In this document: piece after piece, positions 42,481-51,048 of the stretch
How positions within the stretch are numbered: the stretch's first letter is position 1
Layout of the letters: each line of letters starts with the position of its first letter
Assembly: GCF_934636665.1 (NCBI RefSeq)
Contig: NZ_CAKUAT010000002.1
Coordinates: 62,001-126,000 of the forward strand
Origin: an uncultured Senegalimassilia sp.
GTDB lineage: Bacteria > Actinomycetota > Coriobacteriia > Coriobacteriales > Eggerthellaceae
Length of the DNA stretch: 64,000 bases
Reading direction: 5' to 3'
The notes under the pieces: model-generated
Told to the model about the DNA's origin: nothing
Databases searched by the model: none
What the model saw: the letters and a program-made list of their open reading frames with translations, nothing else
Program-made: the position numbers and the translations under genes

Positions 42481-42508
42481 ATGAACAGGGGGACGGAGGC
42501 GTGTTCAC
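42481..42508 (+). repeat. REP-like hairpin repeat, unit 3
   Basis: A 28-base variant with an extra G in the core and a C in place of T before the right arm. Confidence 0.85.
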
Positions 42509-42598
42509 GAGCAGACCCGCATATCGATCGACGCGAGTCCACCAAAGTTATCACGGATCCGTCAAAATCAGCGCAGACGCTTGCGCGTCGTCTTCGTC

Positions 42599-42625
42599 GT
42601 GAACAGGGGACGGAGGTGTGTTCAC
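42599..42625 (+). repeat. REP-like hairpin repeat, unit 4
   Basis: Perfect match to the consensus, with both 7-bp arms intact. Confidence 0.9.
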
Positions 42626-42656
42626 GCCGGAGACTTGCATGTTCCCAATGGCACCT

Positions 42657-42681
42657 GTGAACACCTCCGTCCCCTGTTCAC
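42657..42681 (-). repeat. REP-like hairpin repeat, unit 5 (inverted)
   Basis: Inverted 25-base copy lacking two bases next to one arm, 31 bases after unit 4. Confidence 0.85.
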
Positions 42682-42717
42682 CGTATTGCACATTACAGGT
42701 TCGCTAAAAGCCAGTGA

Positions 42718-42818
42718 GGGGCGCTCTCGCGCCCCGAATTCGGCTGAAGCAAGCGGGCATAGGCCTTTGGGCCATGCCCGTGCAAGCTGAAGTCGAAAGC
42801 GGGGTACGAGAGCGCCCC
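42718..42818 (-). terminator. Nested hairpin downstream of rlmB
   Basis: A 12-bp perfect outer stem (42718-42729 with 42807-42818) encloses a second hairpin (42755-42779, about 10 bp with one bulge). It begins 27 bases after the rlmB stop. A T-run is lacking, so termination is not certain. The layout resembles the structure after prs. Confidence 0.5.
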
Positions 42819-42844
42819 GCAACGTCGAGCAGGTTCGCTGGCCG

Positions 42845-43600
42845 TTAGGCGGTGTGGATATTCTGGCGCAGCCACTCGTACATGACGGCGGTAGCGGCCT
42901 GGGCCACGTTCAGGCTGGCCACTTCGCCTTCCAGCGGCAGCTTCGCGTACATGTCGCAATGCTCGAGCACCAGGCGGGACACGCCGTCGTGTTCGTTGCC
43001 CAGAACGATGGCGATCTTGCCCTTCAAGTTCGCGTTCCACACCAGATCGTCGGTGTGCTCGGTTGCGGCGCACACCCAGAAGCCCTCCTCCTGCAAACGG
43101 TGGATGCTCTGCACGATGTTGGACACCTGCGCCACGGGCACGTGCGTGATGGCGCCCGCGGAGCTCTTGTACGTGGAGGCCTCGACGCGCGCGCTGCGCT
43201 TGTTGGGGATGATCAGGCCCGATGCGCCCACGGCCTCGCAGGAGCGGCTGATGGCGCCCAGGTTGCCCGCGTCGGTGAGGTGGTCGCACAGGACCACGAG
43301 CGCGCGGCCGTCGTGCTCTTCGGCGTAGCTGTTCGCGGCGTCGACCACCTGGCCGATGCCCACGTAGTTGAACGGCGCGGCCTCGGCCATGACGCCCTGA
43401 TGGCTGCCACGGGCCGACTTCTGGTCAAGCTCGTCGCGCGGCACCTGGATGACCTTCACACCGTTGCGCTTGGCCTTGCGCATGATGTCCTCGATCATGG
43501 GGTCGCGCTTCATGTAATCGCCCATGAGGATACGGCGCATGGGCACGCCGGTACGGAACGCCTCGATGACGGGGCGCTTGCCTTCGATGTAATCAGCCAT
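42845..43600 (-). CDS. rlmB: 23S rRNA 2'-O-methyltransferase, RlmB/TrmH (SpoU) family
   Basis: The 251-residue SPOUT methyltransferase has an N-terminal substrate-binding domain (YIEGKRPVIEAFRTG) and a C-terminal knotted domain. SPOUT motif 1 is LTDAGNLGAISRSCEAVGA, motif 2 is IAIVLGNEHDGVS and motif 3 is LPLEGEVASLNVAQAATAVM. RlmB methylates G2251 in the peptidyl-transferase loop; closely related paralogues target other sites, so the exact nucleotide is inferred. A TACAAT box lies about 50 bases upstream. Confidence 0.92.
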   Translation of the reverse strand: MADYIEGKRPVIEAFRTGVPMRRILMGDYMKRDPMIEDIMRKAKRNGVKVIQVPRDELDQKSARGSHQGVMAEAAPFNYVGIGQVVDAANSYAEEHDGRALVVLCDHLTDAGNLGAISRSCEAVGASGLIIPNKRSARVEASTYKSSAGAITHVPVAQVSNIVQSIHRLQEEGFWVCAATEHTDDLVWNANLKGKIAIVLGNEHDGVSRLVLEHCDMYAKLPLEGEVASLNVAQAATAVMYEWLRQNIHTA

Positions 43601-43647
43601 GTGATAGGGCCTTTCGGTTCTGCAAGATAACGTAGATCGATTGGGCT

Positions 43648-43653
43648 ATTGTA
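43648..43653 (-). promoter_or_regulatory. Possible -10 box of rlmB
   Basis: TACAAT on the minus strand, about 48 bases before the start. The -35 zone is GC-only, so confidence is low. Confidence 0.3.
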
Positions 43654-43794
43654 CCAGCCGCCGCGCGCGCGGGCTTCCCGCAGCGCCAATCGCCGCAAGA
43701 CCCCCATGCACCGAATTCCCACCGTCGACATGCAAATTGAAAGCCAGGCTGCCGAGGGAGCCTCACTCGGTTCAGGGGTCGTTTTCGGGATGTG

Positions 43795-44646
43795 CTAGCG
43801 CATGTTGGCGGGCCAATCGCTGTTGGCGGCATCACTGCCGCCCGATGCACCCTTGCACGCCTCGTCATCACGGCTCGCACCGCGGGCGATGCGCGCGCCG
43901 GCGTGGCGCTGACGCCGCTCGGAATCGCCGCCGTGCAGGAAGACCCCCGACAGCACATCGCCGGCACGATGCAGCCCGCGAGCGATGCGCGGCGTCAGGT
44001 CGGCCTCGGAGGTGGTGCGCCAATCGAAGTACACGCTCCAGTAGCGCAGCGCCACCACGGCGAACACGCACGCGATACCCGCAAGCGCCAAGGGGCAACC
44101 GAAGCGCGCAAGCACCACGTACACCGCCGCGCCACCCAATCCGGCAACAGCGTAATAGTTGCTGCGCTGGAACACGCCGGGCACTTCACCGACGCAAATG
44201 TCGCGGATGGCGCCGCCGCCGACCGCGGTGATGCCGCCCATGATGACCGACAGCACCATCCCCTGCTCGAAGGCCACCGCCTTCGAAGCGCCGGCCAGCG
44301 CGAACAGGCCCACCGACAGCGCATCGGCCAGGAACACCGTTGCCTCGAGATGCTTGAATATGCCGCGGAAATAGAACACGAACGCGCAGATGAGGATGCA
44401 CGTGACGATAAGGTCGGGGTGCGAGGTGAAGTACACGCCCGTACCCTGCATGAGCGTGTCGCGCAGCACACCGCCGCCGTAACCCGTGATCAGGCCGCAC
44501 ACCACCGTGCCGATGATGTCGAGCTTGCGGTCGCACGCGAACAGCGCGCCGGTGAGCACGCCGGCGATTACGCTAAAATAGTCGATGCTCCACGGCACCG
44601 TGAGCACCGGCGTGTCAGCGAAGATCCCCTGCAGCCAAGCTTCCAT
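43795..44646 (-). CDS. TRIC-type cation channel / UPF0126 membrane protein
   Basis: The 283-residue membrane protein consists of two repeats of three helices plus one. GALFACDRKLDIIGTVVCGL followed by GYGGGVLRDTL is repeated in diverged form as GASKAVAFEQGMVLSVIMGG and GGGAIRDICVGEVP. The paired GGG..RD motifs define the UPF0126/TRIC family, shown in prokaryotes to form trimeric monovalent-cation channels. A polar, Arg-rich C-terminal tail of about 60 residues is not typical. Good AGGGG ribosome site. Confidence 0.9.
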   Translation of the reverse strand: MEAWLQGIFADTPVLTVPWSIDYFSVIAGVLTGALFACDRKLDIIGTVVCGLITGYGGGVLRDTLMQGTGVYFTSHPDLIVTCILICAFVFYFRGIFKHLEATVFLADALSVGLFALAGASKAVAFEQGMVLSVIMGGITAVGGGAIRDICVGEVPGVFQRSNYYAVAGLGGAAVYVVLARFGCPLALAGIACVFAVVALRYWSVYFDWRTTSEADLTPRIARGLHRAGDVLSGVFLHGGDSERRQRHAGARIARGASRDDEACKGASGGSDAANSDWPANMR

Positions 44647-44952
44647 ATGAACCCCTTTTCAGCCGCCAGTGGCGAAAGCGGGCTGCACGGCCCCTAGGAT
44701 GCCCGCATCCGAGCGCGCGCATCGACGGAGCGCCCCGCAGGAACCCAAGACCTGCAGCTCGCACGCCGCGAAGAGACCCCCTGAAGCGCGCTAAGCTTTC
44801 GGCCCGCACCATGCGAAGCACCCACGACGCGAGCGTCTGCCCTGGACGCGCGGCCTTTCGCCCGACCGCGGGCCCCGGCGCCGACGCAGCGCCATCGCCA
44901 CCTTATTCCCCCGTTCGGCGCAGGCGCCCTCATTCCGCCCCGCCGAACGTGA

Positions 44953-44983
44953 AAGCGGGCGCGCCAAAGGGGCGCGCCCGCTT
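44953..44983. terminator. Strong GC hairpin, possible terminator
   Basis: A perfect 13-bp stem with a 5-base loop, followed by only short T tracts on either strand. It may end the transcript coming from the reductase gene 310 bases upstream on the minus strand. Confidence 0.45.
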
Positions 44984-45054
44984 CGCTTGTTAGCGATTAT
45001 GAAACCACATCGGAAGTCAAATTACCAGGGATGACATGCTGCAACGAGCTCGTT

Positions 45055-45198
45055 CTGGGGCAACCGCGAAGCTTGAGCCAACGCGTTCGCAAAAGCCCAC
45101 GAGATACGGCAGCGCGGAAACAGATACCCGCGCAACCGCCTCGAAGTATTCGCCGCCGCATTCGCAAAAGCCTGAGGATATGGCAACGCAGAAGGAGA
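45055..45198 (-). repeat. Two-copy tandem repeat of about 72-75 bp
   Basis: Two diverged copies meet near 45126. The shared parts include ttcgcaaaagcc (75 bases apart) and gcaaccgc (72 bases apart). The difference of three bases between copies is compatible with a coding origin. Confidence 0.55.
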
Positions 45199-45294
45199 CG
45201 TCCCTGCAATAGCGCCAGCACCCTCGCATCATCTCGGCTCGAATCGCCCAGGGGATGCATCGAACGCGACATCGAGCATAGGACGAATCCGGAT

Positions 45295-46338
45295 TTATTC
45301 CTCGCCCGCACCCTTGACGTTCACTGTTCCTGCCAGAACGGCGCGGTAGTCGGCAAGGTTCTTCTTCAGAAGCTGGGGAATGTCCAGCTCGTAGGGGCAG
45401 CGCGCGGTGCAAGCGTAGCACTCGGTGCATTCCTCGATGGCGCTCATGCGCTGCTGCCACTCTTCGCCGAGCCATCCCTTCGACGGCGCGCGGCGGATCA
45501 TGAGCGACATGCGAGCGCACTGGTTGATGACGATGTCCTGCGGGCACGGCATGCAGTAGCCGCAGCCGCGGCAGAAATCGCCGGCCAGCTCGGCGCGTTC
45601 GGAGGCGACGAACACGCGCATTTCATCATCAAGCTGCGGCGTGTCGGCCATGAACGCAAGCCACTCATCAAGCTCCTCCTCGCGCTGCACGCCCCAAATG
45701 GGCAGCACATTGGGGAACTGCGTCATGAACGCCATGCAGGCGCGAGCGTTGTTGAGCAGACCGCCTGCCAGGCCCTTCATGGCGATGAAGCCGACGTTGC
45801 GCTGCTCAGACAACGCCACCAGCTCCAGCTCGCGATCGGAGGCAAGGTAGCTGAGCGGATATTGCAGGGTTTCGTACAGGCCACTTTCAACGCACTCGAA
45901 GGCAACCTCGAGCTTGTGCGCCGTCACGCCGATATGGGCGATCTTGCCCTGCTCCTTGGCCTCGAGCATGCACTCGTACATGCCGGTGCCGTCGCCGGGC
46001 TTGTAGCACTGGTCAACGCAGTGGAACTGGTACAGGTCGACATGATCGGTCCGCAAAAGCCGCAGCGAGGTCTCCAGATCCTCCCAAAACGCCTCGGGGG
46101 TGCGGGCCTGGGTTTTGGTGGCGATGGCGACCTTGTCGCGCATGCCCTCGAACGCAAGGCCGACGCGTTCCTCGCTGTTGGAGTACGCGCGCGCCGTGTC
46201 GAAGAACGTCATGCCGCCCTCGAACGCGCGACGAAGCAGCGCCACGGCGTCCTGCTCGGAAACGCGCTGAATCGGCAGCGCCCCGAACGCATTCTGCGGC
46301 GTGACGATACCGGTAGATCCCAACGTAACAGTGCGCAT
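45295..46338 (-). CDS. Aldo/keto reductase with C-terminal 4Fe-4S clusters
   Basis: The 347-residue redox enzyme has an aldo/keto reductase barrel: FFDTARAYSNSEERVG with catalytic Asp and Tyr, VAIATKT with the Lys, and DLYQFHCVD with the His. A ferredoxin-like C-terminus follows, with CRGCGYCMPCP and CTECYACTARCP, enough for two 4Fe-4S clusters. This architecture is common in strict anaerobes and suggests electron transfer from ferredoxin; the substrate is unknown. The ATG chosen (MRTVTLGSTG) follows GAGAGGAG. A longer frame upstream is only the translation of the 27-bp repeats and is not part of the gene. Confidence 0.93.
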   Translation of the reverse strand: MRTVTLGSTGIVTPQNAFGALPIQRVSEQDAVALLRRAFEGGMTFFDTARAYSNSEERVGLAFEGMRDKVAIATKTQARTPEAFWEDLETSLRLLRTDHVDLYQFHCVDQCYKPGDGTGMYECMLEAKEQGKIAHIGVTAHKLEVAFECVESGLYETLQYPLSYLASDRELELVALSEQRNVGFIAMKGLAGGLLNNARACMAFMTQFPNVLPIWGVQREEELDEWLAFMADTPQLDDEMRVFVASERAELAGDFCRGCGYCMPCPQDIVINQCARMSLMIRRAPSKGWLGEEWQQRMSAIEECTECYACTARCPYELDIPQLLKKNLADYRAVLAGTVNVKGAGEE

Positions 46339-46370
46339 AAGCGCTCCTCTCTCCACTAGCAACCATAATC

Positions 46371-46397
46371 GCGAACAGGGGACGGAGGTGTGTTCAC
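46371..46397 (+). repeat. REP-like hairpin repeat, unit 6
   Basis: Consensus core and right arm; the second base of the left arm is C. Confidence 0.85.
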
Positions 46398-46455
46398 GTA
46401 AACGAACGGGGAACGCAACGGCGTTCATCGCCCGCTCCCCCGCGGGATGAACAGG

Positions 46456-46482
46456 CTGAACAGGGGACGGAGGTGTGTTCAC
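46456..46482 (+). repeat. REP-like hairpin repeat, unit 7
   Basis: Differs from the consensus only in its first base. Confidence 0.88.
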
Positions 46483-46512
46483 GGGTAACCTCCATTATCC
46501 CGAATGGCTAAC

Positions 46513-46539
46513 GTGAACACGCCTCCGTCCCCTGTTCAC
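46513..46539 (-). repeat. REP-like hairpin repeat, unit 8 (inverted)
   Basis: Inverted copy with one base change beside the arm, 30 bases after unit 7. Confidence 0.88.
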
Positions 46540-46565
46540 TCGCCCCCGCTCACGCTCATCTCTCG

Positions 46566-46599
46566 AAAAAAGGCCCACCCTCCGTTGAGAGGGCAGGCC
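46566..46599 (-). terminator. Rho-independent terminator of the cps operon
   Basis: An 11-bp stem with two G-T wobbles is followed on the minus strand by TTTTTTCG, about 35 bases after the cpsB stop. Confidence 0.88.
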
Positions 46600-46633
46600 G
46601 AAAAACCTAGCTGTTATTCTATTCCTTCGTCGG

Positions 46634-47278
46634 CTATTCCGCTCGCAGCATGTGCCCGAATTTGTACACCGCTTCGGAAAACGCCTCGTAGTGTTCGACG
46701 CAGTGGGCGTCGCTGCCGATGTAGGTGTATAAACCGGCTTCGAACAAACGCTGGGCGGGTTTGCGCTCCTTGCCCATACGCCCACCGCGGATGAAGTCGG
46801 ACGACGCCTGCAACACACACCCGCAGCTGACCAGGCGCTCCGCAATGGAGACGTCCTCCTGGATGGCCTTGTAGCGCTCGGGATGAGCGATGATCACGTC
46901 GAGCCCCATACCCTGCAGCTCGTAGATTTCGCGTTCATACTCCTCGAAATCGCGCTTGGTGGCATGCGTGGAAAGCTCAAGCAGCAGCGTCTTGGAATCC
47001 TGGAAGCACAGGTAGGGCGCCCAGTCCATTCCCAGCTCGCGCAGCTTGCGGATGTTCACCTCGAAACCCATGCGCATGGGAATGGGCGAACGCGGGGCAA
47101 GCTGATTGAACGCGTCCCACATGGCATCGAAATCGAAGTACGGGTCACGGCAATGCGGCGTGCATACGATCTCGGTGATGCCGGCCTTGTATGCGGCATG
47201 GATCATGCGCACGCTCTCGCCGAGGCAGCTTGCCCCGTCGTCAACGCCGGGAAGGATATGGCAATGCAGGTCAAGCAC
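46634..47278 (-). CDS. cpsB: PHP-family tyrosine-protein phosphatase (CpsB/Wzh/YwqE)
   Basis: The 214-residue metal-dependent phosphatase removes phosphate from the kinase's tyrosine tail. PHP motifs are visible: DLHCHILPGVDDG, CTPHCRDPYF, ELS and IIAHPERYKA, ending with GSDAHCVEHY. GTG start, six bases after AGAGGG and one base from the upstream stop, so it is coupled to the kinase gene. Last gene of the three-gene phosphorelay operon that controls exopolysaccharide export in Gram-positives. No glycosyltransferase or polymerase genes are adjacent here. Confidence 0.93.
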   Translation of the reverse strand: MLDLHCHILPGVDDGASCLGESVRMIHAAYKAGITEIVCTPHCRDPYFDFDAMWDAFNQLAPRSPIPMRMGFEVNIRKLRELGMDWAPYLCFQDSKTLLLELSTHATKRDFEEYEREIYELQGMGLDVIIAHPERYKAIQEDVSIAERLVSCGCVLQASSDFIRGGRMGKERKPAQRLFEAGLYTYIGSDAHCVEHYEAFSEAVYKFGHMLRAE

Positions 47279-47281
47279 GTT

Positions 47282-48088
47282 TTACCCTCTGCGAGCACCG
47301 TTGTTCTGGCGTCCGTAGTTAGCGGGGTTCGTAGCACCGCCGTGCTTGCCGCCGCCGCGCGGGACGTTAGGGGTGAGATTGCGCGAATCCACCTTCACCG
47401 TGGAAGCGGCGCCCTTCTCGCGCTTGCCCTGCTGGTTGTAGTAAGCGTAGTAGTACTCGGACTTCTCGACGTTGCAGTAGTTCATGACGACGCCCACCAC
47501 GTTGCCGCCGGCCTTCTTCAGCTGGTCGTAGGCCTGCAGCACGGTCTGGCGCTTAGTGAAGTTCTCGCGCACCACCAGCACGGCGGCATCGACGATGGTG
47601 GAGACCACAGCAGCGTCGACGAACATGCCGACAGGCGGCGTGTCGAAGATGACGTAGTCGAACATCTGCTCAAGCTTGTGGACCAGCGAGGCGAAGCGCT
47701 TGGATGCCAGGATGTCGGCAGGGTTGGGGATATGCGGCTCGGCATCGAGCAGGAACATGTTCTCGGTGTTGGTGGAGACGATGGCCTGCTGGATGGGCAT
47801 GGTATCGGAAAGCACCGAATACAGCCCGCCCGTGGAGCGCACGCCGAGCATGCCGGCCAGCGTACGGTTGCGCATATCGCACTCGACCAGGCACACGCGC
47901 ATGCCCGAGGACGCGATGGCGCGGGCGACGTTGCACGTTACCGTGGATTTTCCTTCGTTGGGAATGGAGCTGGTAAACACCAGGGAACGGATGGGGTTAT
48001 CGACGCTCATGAAGCGGATGTTGGCCATCAAGGTCTTCGCGGCGTTCTGCATCTCCATATCGTCGCCGCCTTTAGGTTTGCGAGCCAT
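47282..48088 (-). CDS. cpsD: BY-kinase, tyrosine-protein kinase (CpsD/CapB/YwqD)
   Basis: The 268-residue ATPase autophosphorylates on tyrosines and regulates capsule or exopolysaccharide assembly. Walker A is SSIPNEGKSTV (40-50), Walker A' is LVECDMRN and Walker B is VIFDTPPVG. The tyrosine cluster YYYAYYNQQ lies about 215 residues in. Unusually, about 50 further residues rich in Gly, Asn and Arg follow it, whereas most CpsD proteins end at the cluster. It depends on the membrane activator encoded just upstream (3-base gap). Confidence 0.94.
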   Translation of the reverse strand: MARKPKGGDDMEMQNAAKTLMANIRFMSVDNPIRSLVFTSSIPNEGKSTVTCNVARAIASSGMRVCLVECDMRNRTLAGMLGVRSTGGLYSVLSDTMPIQQAIVSTNTENMFLLDAEPHIPNPADILASKRFASLVHKLEQMFDYVIFDTPPVGMFVDAAVVSTIVDAAVLVVRENFTKRQTVLQAYDQLKKAGGNVVGVVMNYCNVEKSEYYYAYYNQQGKREKGAASTVKVDSRNLTPNVPRGGGKHGGATNPANYGRQNNGARRG

Positions 48089-48091
48089 AGC

Positions 48092-48757
48092 TTATTTACC
48101 TCCCTTGAGAGCAGGCATGCGGCCGATGACGGGCAGGCCCAGCAGGTCTTCGATCTCGTCGGCGTTGCGCACCTTCGTGTTGAGCATATCGGACACCACG
48201 ACGATGGCGATGGCGACGAACAAGCCGGCGAGCAGCGCGACGGCGATGTACATGGGACGATTAGGGCCGGAGGGCGCCGTGGGGGCCGTGGCCTGATCGA
48301 TGACGTTGACCGACTGAACGTCCATGACCTGCTGCGCGACCTTGGAGACGTTGCTGGCCATATCATTGGCGATGGTGGCGGCGATTTCCGGGTCGGTGCC
48401 GGTGACGGACAGCGTGATGACGCGAGAAGTGGTTTCGCTAGTGACCTTGGTGGAGTACCCCTTCAGAGACTCGAGGTGCAGGTCCTTGGCGGTGTCGGCC
48501 TCGATGCGGTCGCTCTTGAGCAGCGTGGACACGTCGTTGGCCATCATCTGGCTGGCGTTGAGGTTAGAGTAGTTCGCAGCATTGTCGGAGTTCGCAGAAG
48601 ACTGCTTCGCAAGCACGTACATGCTGGTAGAAGCGGTATACGTGTTAGGCAGCGCGACGAAGCAGACCACGGCGGTCGCAAGCGCGCACACGATAGGCAG
48701 GACGATCATGAGCTTCAGATGCTTGCGCATAAGCTGAAGCAGCTCGAGCAATGTCAT
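48092..48757 (-). CDS. cpsC: Wzz-type chain-length regulator / kinase activator (CpsC/YveK)
   Basis: The 221-residue membrane protein has two membrane helices (about 18-38 and 172-192) flanking an outer helical domain. It starts MTLLELLQLMRKHLKLM and has the YTASTSMYVLAKQ segment and a Pro-rich stretch before the second helix (TAPTAPSGPNRPMYI). It is the adaptor that activates the tyrosine kinase and sets polymer length. The ATG chosen follows GAGAGG. A longer frame upstream crosses the promoter and is not real. First gene of the operon. Confidence 0.93.
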   Translation of the reverse strand: MTLLELLQLMRKHLKLMIVLPIVCALATAVVCFVALPNTYTASTSMYVLAKQSSANSDNAANYSNLNASQMMANDVSTLLKSDRIEADTAKDLHLESLKGYSTKVTSETTSRVITLSVTGTDPEIAATIANDMASNVSKVAQQVMDVQSVNVIDQATAPTAPSGPNRPMYIAVALLAGLFVAIAIVVVSDMLNTKVRNADEIEDLLGLPVIGRMPALKGGK

Positions 48758-48794
48758 GAATAAACCTCTCAAGTCTCGGGGCAATAGCCTTGCT

Positions 48795-48825
48795 ATTATA
48801 CCCCGCAATGGAGGGGCGGGTACAA
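48795..48825 (-). promoter_or_regulatory. cps operon promoter
   Basis: A perfect TATAAT (48795-48800) with TTGTAC 19 bases upstream on the minus strand. A small inverted repeat (aatagc-ctt-gctatt, 48783-48797) overlaps the -10 and could be an operator. Confidence 0.6.
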
Positions 48826-48937
48826 AGTTGCTCCACTTCAGCAGAAAAGGCCGAAAGCCGTGGAGATTCGTGCACAATCGCGGTCTTTTCGGGCTCAAGC
48901 GCTTCCATTTTGTGAAAACACCATCATAATAAGCGGG

Positions 48938-48965
48938 TTGCTTCTCACGAAATTCTTTCTAATCT
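48938..48965 (+). promoter_or_regulatory. Possible promoter of the DEAD-box gene
   Basis: TTGCTT, 16 bases and TAATCT on the plus strand. It gives a long leader, as often seen for cold-regulated helicase genes. Confidence 0.4.
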
Positions 48966-49157
48966 TCTTTTCGCGCGCTCTTCCACGCATCGCGCAAGGC
49001 ATGTAGAAAGCGGCTCGCGTCAAGCGCAAGCACGCCGCCTGGGGCGGGTGCGATGAATTGGTACATAGGTTGCAAGCGCTTGACTGAAACCGATGCCGCC
49101 CGTTTCCGGACGCCTTGGTTTGCTGCGCGCTGCTTCCGCGAAGAGAACGGATCTTTC

Positions 49158-50783
49158 ATGACCGCATTTGCAGAACTGGGCCTGTCCGAGGCCGCCCTCG
49201 CCGCCGTCGAGCGCATGGGCTACGACTCCCCCACGCCCGTTCAGGAGCAGTCCATCCCCTACATCCTGGAAGGCCGCGACGTCATCGCCGCCGCTTCCAC
49301 CGGCACCGGCAAGACCGCAGCGTTCCTGCTGCCCACGCTGTCCACGCTCGAGCGCATGAAGGGCCGCGGCCGCGCCCCGCGCGTGTGCGTCGTCAGCCCC
49401 ACGCGCGAGCTGGCTCAGCAGATCAGCCGCACCTGCATGCAGATCTCCCGCAAGACCGGCCACTTCGTGACCACCGTGTACGGCGGCACCCCCTACGGCC
49501 CGCAGATCCGCGAGCTGCGCGGCGGCACCGACGTGCTCATCGCCACGCCCGGCCGCCTGAACGACTTGATGGACCGCGGCGTGGTGGACCTGTCCGAGAC
49601 GAAGGTGCTCGTGCTCGACGAGGCCGACCGCATGCTTGACATGGGCTTTCTGCCCGACGTCACCAAGATCGTGGAGCACACGCCGGCCGAGCGCCAGACG
49701 CTGCTGTTCTCCGCGACCATCGACAGCTCCATCCAGAAGAACCTGGGCAACCTGCTGAAGGACCCGGCCATCGTCGAGATCGCCCGCAACGGCGAAACCG
49801 CAGCCACCGTGGCCCAGTACATCATGCCCATCGCCAACCGCAAGAAGCAGGAACTCCTGGAGGCGGTGCTCAACGACAAGGGCCACGAGCGCGTCATCGT
49901 GTTCGCCCGCACCAAGAACCGTACCGAGGAGTGCGCCGAGGCGCTTGAGGCCGCCGGCTTCCACGCCGAGTCCATCCACTCCGACAAGACCCAGGGCCGC
50001 CGCCGTCGCGCCCTTGACAATTTCCGCCGCGGCAAGACCGACATCCTGGTGGCCACCGACGTGCTGGCGCGCGGCATCGACGTGCCCGATGTGAACTACG
50101 TCATCAACTTCGACCTGCCCGACATGGCCGAGGACTACGTGCACCGCATCGGCCGCACGGGCCGCGCCGGCGAGGAGGGCTTCGCCATCTCCTTCGTCAC
50201 GCGCGAGACCATGAAAACGCTCAAGGAAATCGAAAAGCTCATCGGCAAGGACATCCCCTTCACCACCATCGAGGGCTACGAGACCGACCCATCCGTGCTG
50301 GAGAAGCCCAAGCGCGGCGAGCGCAAGGGCGGCACGCGCCGCGGCGGCAACAAGCCGGCGGGTGCCCGCCGCACCGGCGAGAAGCACGCCGAGCGCGCTG
50401 AGCGCGAGGGCCGCAGGCCCAACGCCGGCGAGGGCCGTCGCCGTCGCGAGGACGACGCGCTGGTCACCCGCGGCGAGCGCGGCGGCCGCGGCGGCAAGGG
50501 CCGCTTCGATCGCAAGGGCCGCAACGACCGTGGCGGCCGCTTCGACCGCGACAACCGCAACGATCGCGGCGGCAACAAGGGCGGCTATCGCGGCAAGGGC
50601 GGCGCCGGCCGCAACGGCGAGTGGCTCTCCGACGAGGAGTTCCGCTCCCGCCGTAACGCCAAGAACGCCCAGGCTCGCCTGCACAAGAAGGAGCGCAAGG
50701 CTCAGAACGGCGCCCCGCACAAGGCCAACAACAAGAAGCGCGGCGGCGAGGGCGGTTACGATTACAGCCGCTTCTCCAAGTAG
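49158..50783 (+). CDS. DEAD-box RNA helicase
   Basis: The 541-residue ATP-dependent RNA helicase has the full motif set: Q motif near the start (FAELGLSEAALAAVERMGY), ASTGTGKT (46-53), PTRELAQQ, TPGRL, VLDEADRMLDMGF, LFSAT, VIVFARTKN, VATDVLARGIDVP and HRIGRTGRAGEEG. About 140 C-terminal residues are very rich in Arg, Gly, Asp and Asn (GGRFDRDNRNDRGG), an RGG-type RNA-binding tail. Likely works in ribosome assembly or RNA decay in the cold. The start used is the ATG before TAFAEL; the longer upstream frame lacks family similarity. Two-domain core plus RGG tail matches the RhlE/CsdA group. Confidence 0.95.
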   Translation: MTAFAELGLSEAALAAVERMGYDSPTPVQEQSIPYILEGRDVIAAASTGTGKTAAFLLPTLSTLERMKGRGRAPRVCVVSPTRELAQQISRTCMQISRKTGHFVTTVYGGTPYGPQIRELRGGTDVLIATPGRLNDLMDRGVVDLSETKVLVLDEADRMLDMGFLPDVTKIVEHTPAERQTLLFSATIDSSIQKNLGNLLKDPAIVEIARNGETAATVAQYIMPIANRKKQELLEAVLNDKGHERVIVFARTKNRTEECAEALEAAGFHAESIHSDKTQGRRRRALDNFRRGKTDILVATDVLARGIDVPDVNYVINFDLPDMAEDYVHRIGRTGRAGEEGFAISFVTRETMKTLKEIEKLIGKDIPFTTIEGYETDPSVLEKPKRGERKGGTRRGGNKPAGARRTGEKHAERAEREGRRPNAGEGRRRREDDALVTRGERGGRGGKGRFDRKGRNDRGGRFDRDNRNDRGGNKGGYRGKGGAGRNGEWLSDEEFRSRRNAKNAQARLHKKERKAQNGAPHKANNKKRGGEGGYDYSRFSK

Positions 50784-50915
50784 CACTGCGCGCCTAAACG
50801 CTCACGCAAGCGAAAGCGTTCGAAGCATCGCGCGCCCAGCTGCACGATAAGAACGAATGCAGTCGCTGAGCTGCGCCAACCCCTGAGCGCCGACGACGAC
50901 CGCCAACACGAAACC

Positions 50916-50946
50916 AACGCCCCGGAACCATTCCGGGGCGTTTTTC
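50916..50946 (+). terminator. Rho-independent terminator after the DEAD-box gene
   Basis: A perfect 12-bp stem with a 3-base loop runs into a T tract of seven. Confidence 0.9.
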
Positions 50947-51048
50947 GTTCTGCAATCTGTAAGCGCACAAAGCTCTCCAAAACAGCGCGTTCATCTCGTA
51001 TGATATGAAGCGACGCTCCATCATGCAGACGAACGCCAAGGAGAAGCT

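Larger units (their letters stand above)
42416..42844. other. Intergenic stretch with three hairpin repeats and a nested hairpin
   Basis: The 429 bases between rlmB and the NYN gene hold three 27-bp REP-like units and, next to rlmB, a nested hairpin of about 100 bases. No gene was seen. Confidence 0.6.
44647..45294. other. Intergenic stretch with hairpin and short tandem repeat
   Basis: The 648 bases between the TRIC gene and the reductase hold a 13-bp GC hairpin and two copies of a 72-75-bp tandem repeat. Small ORFs in every frame look like chance frames (Arg- or Cys-rich, no ribosome site). No supported gene. Confidence 0.5.
48758..49157. other. Divergent promoter region between cpsC and the DEAD-box gene
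   Basis: The 400 bases hold the cps promoter, a probable promoter for the helicase and its leader of about 185 bases. No gene was seen. Confidence 0.6.

Noticed and set aside
42481..42681. Repeated 25-28-bp units as a possible CRISPR array
   Set aside because: Only three units, unequal spacing, mixed orientation and no cas genes; identical units occur in three other places.
48758..48898. N-terminal extension of CpsC
   Set aside because: It would include the TATAAT promoter; the inner ATG has GAGAGG at ideal spacing and starts the conserved MTLLELLQ block.
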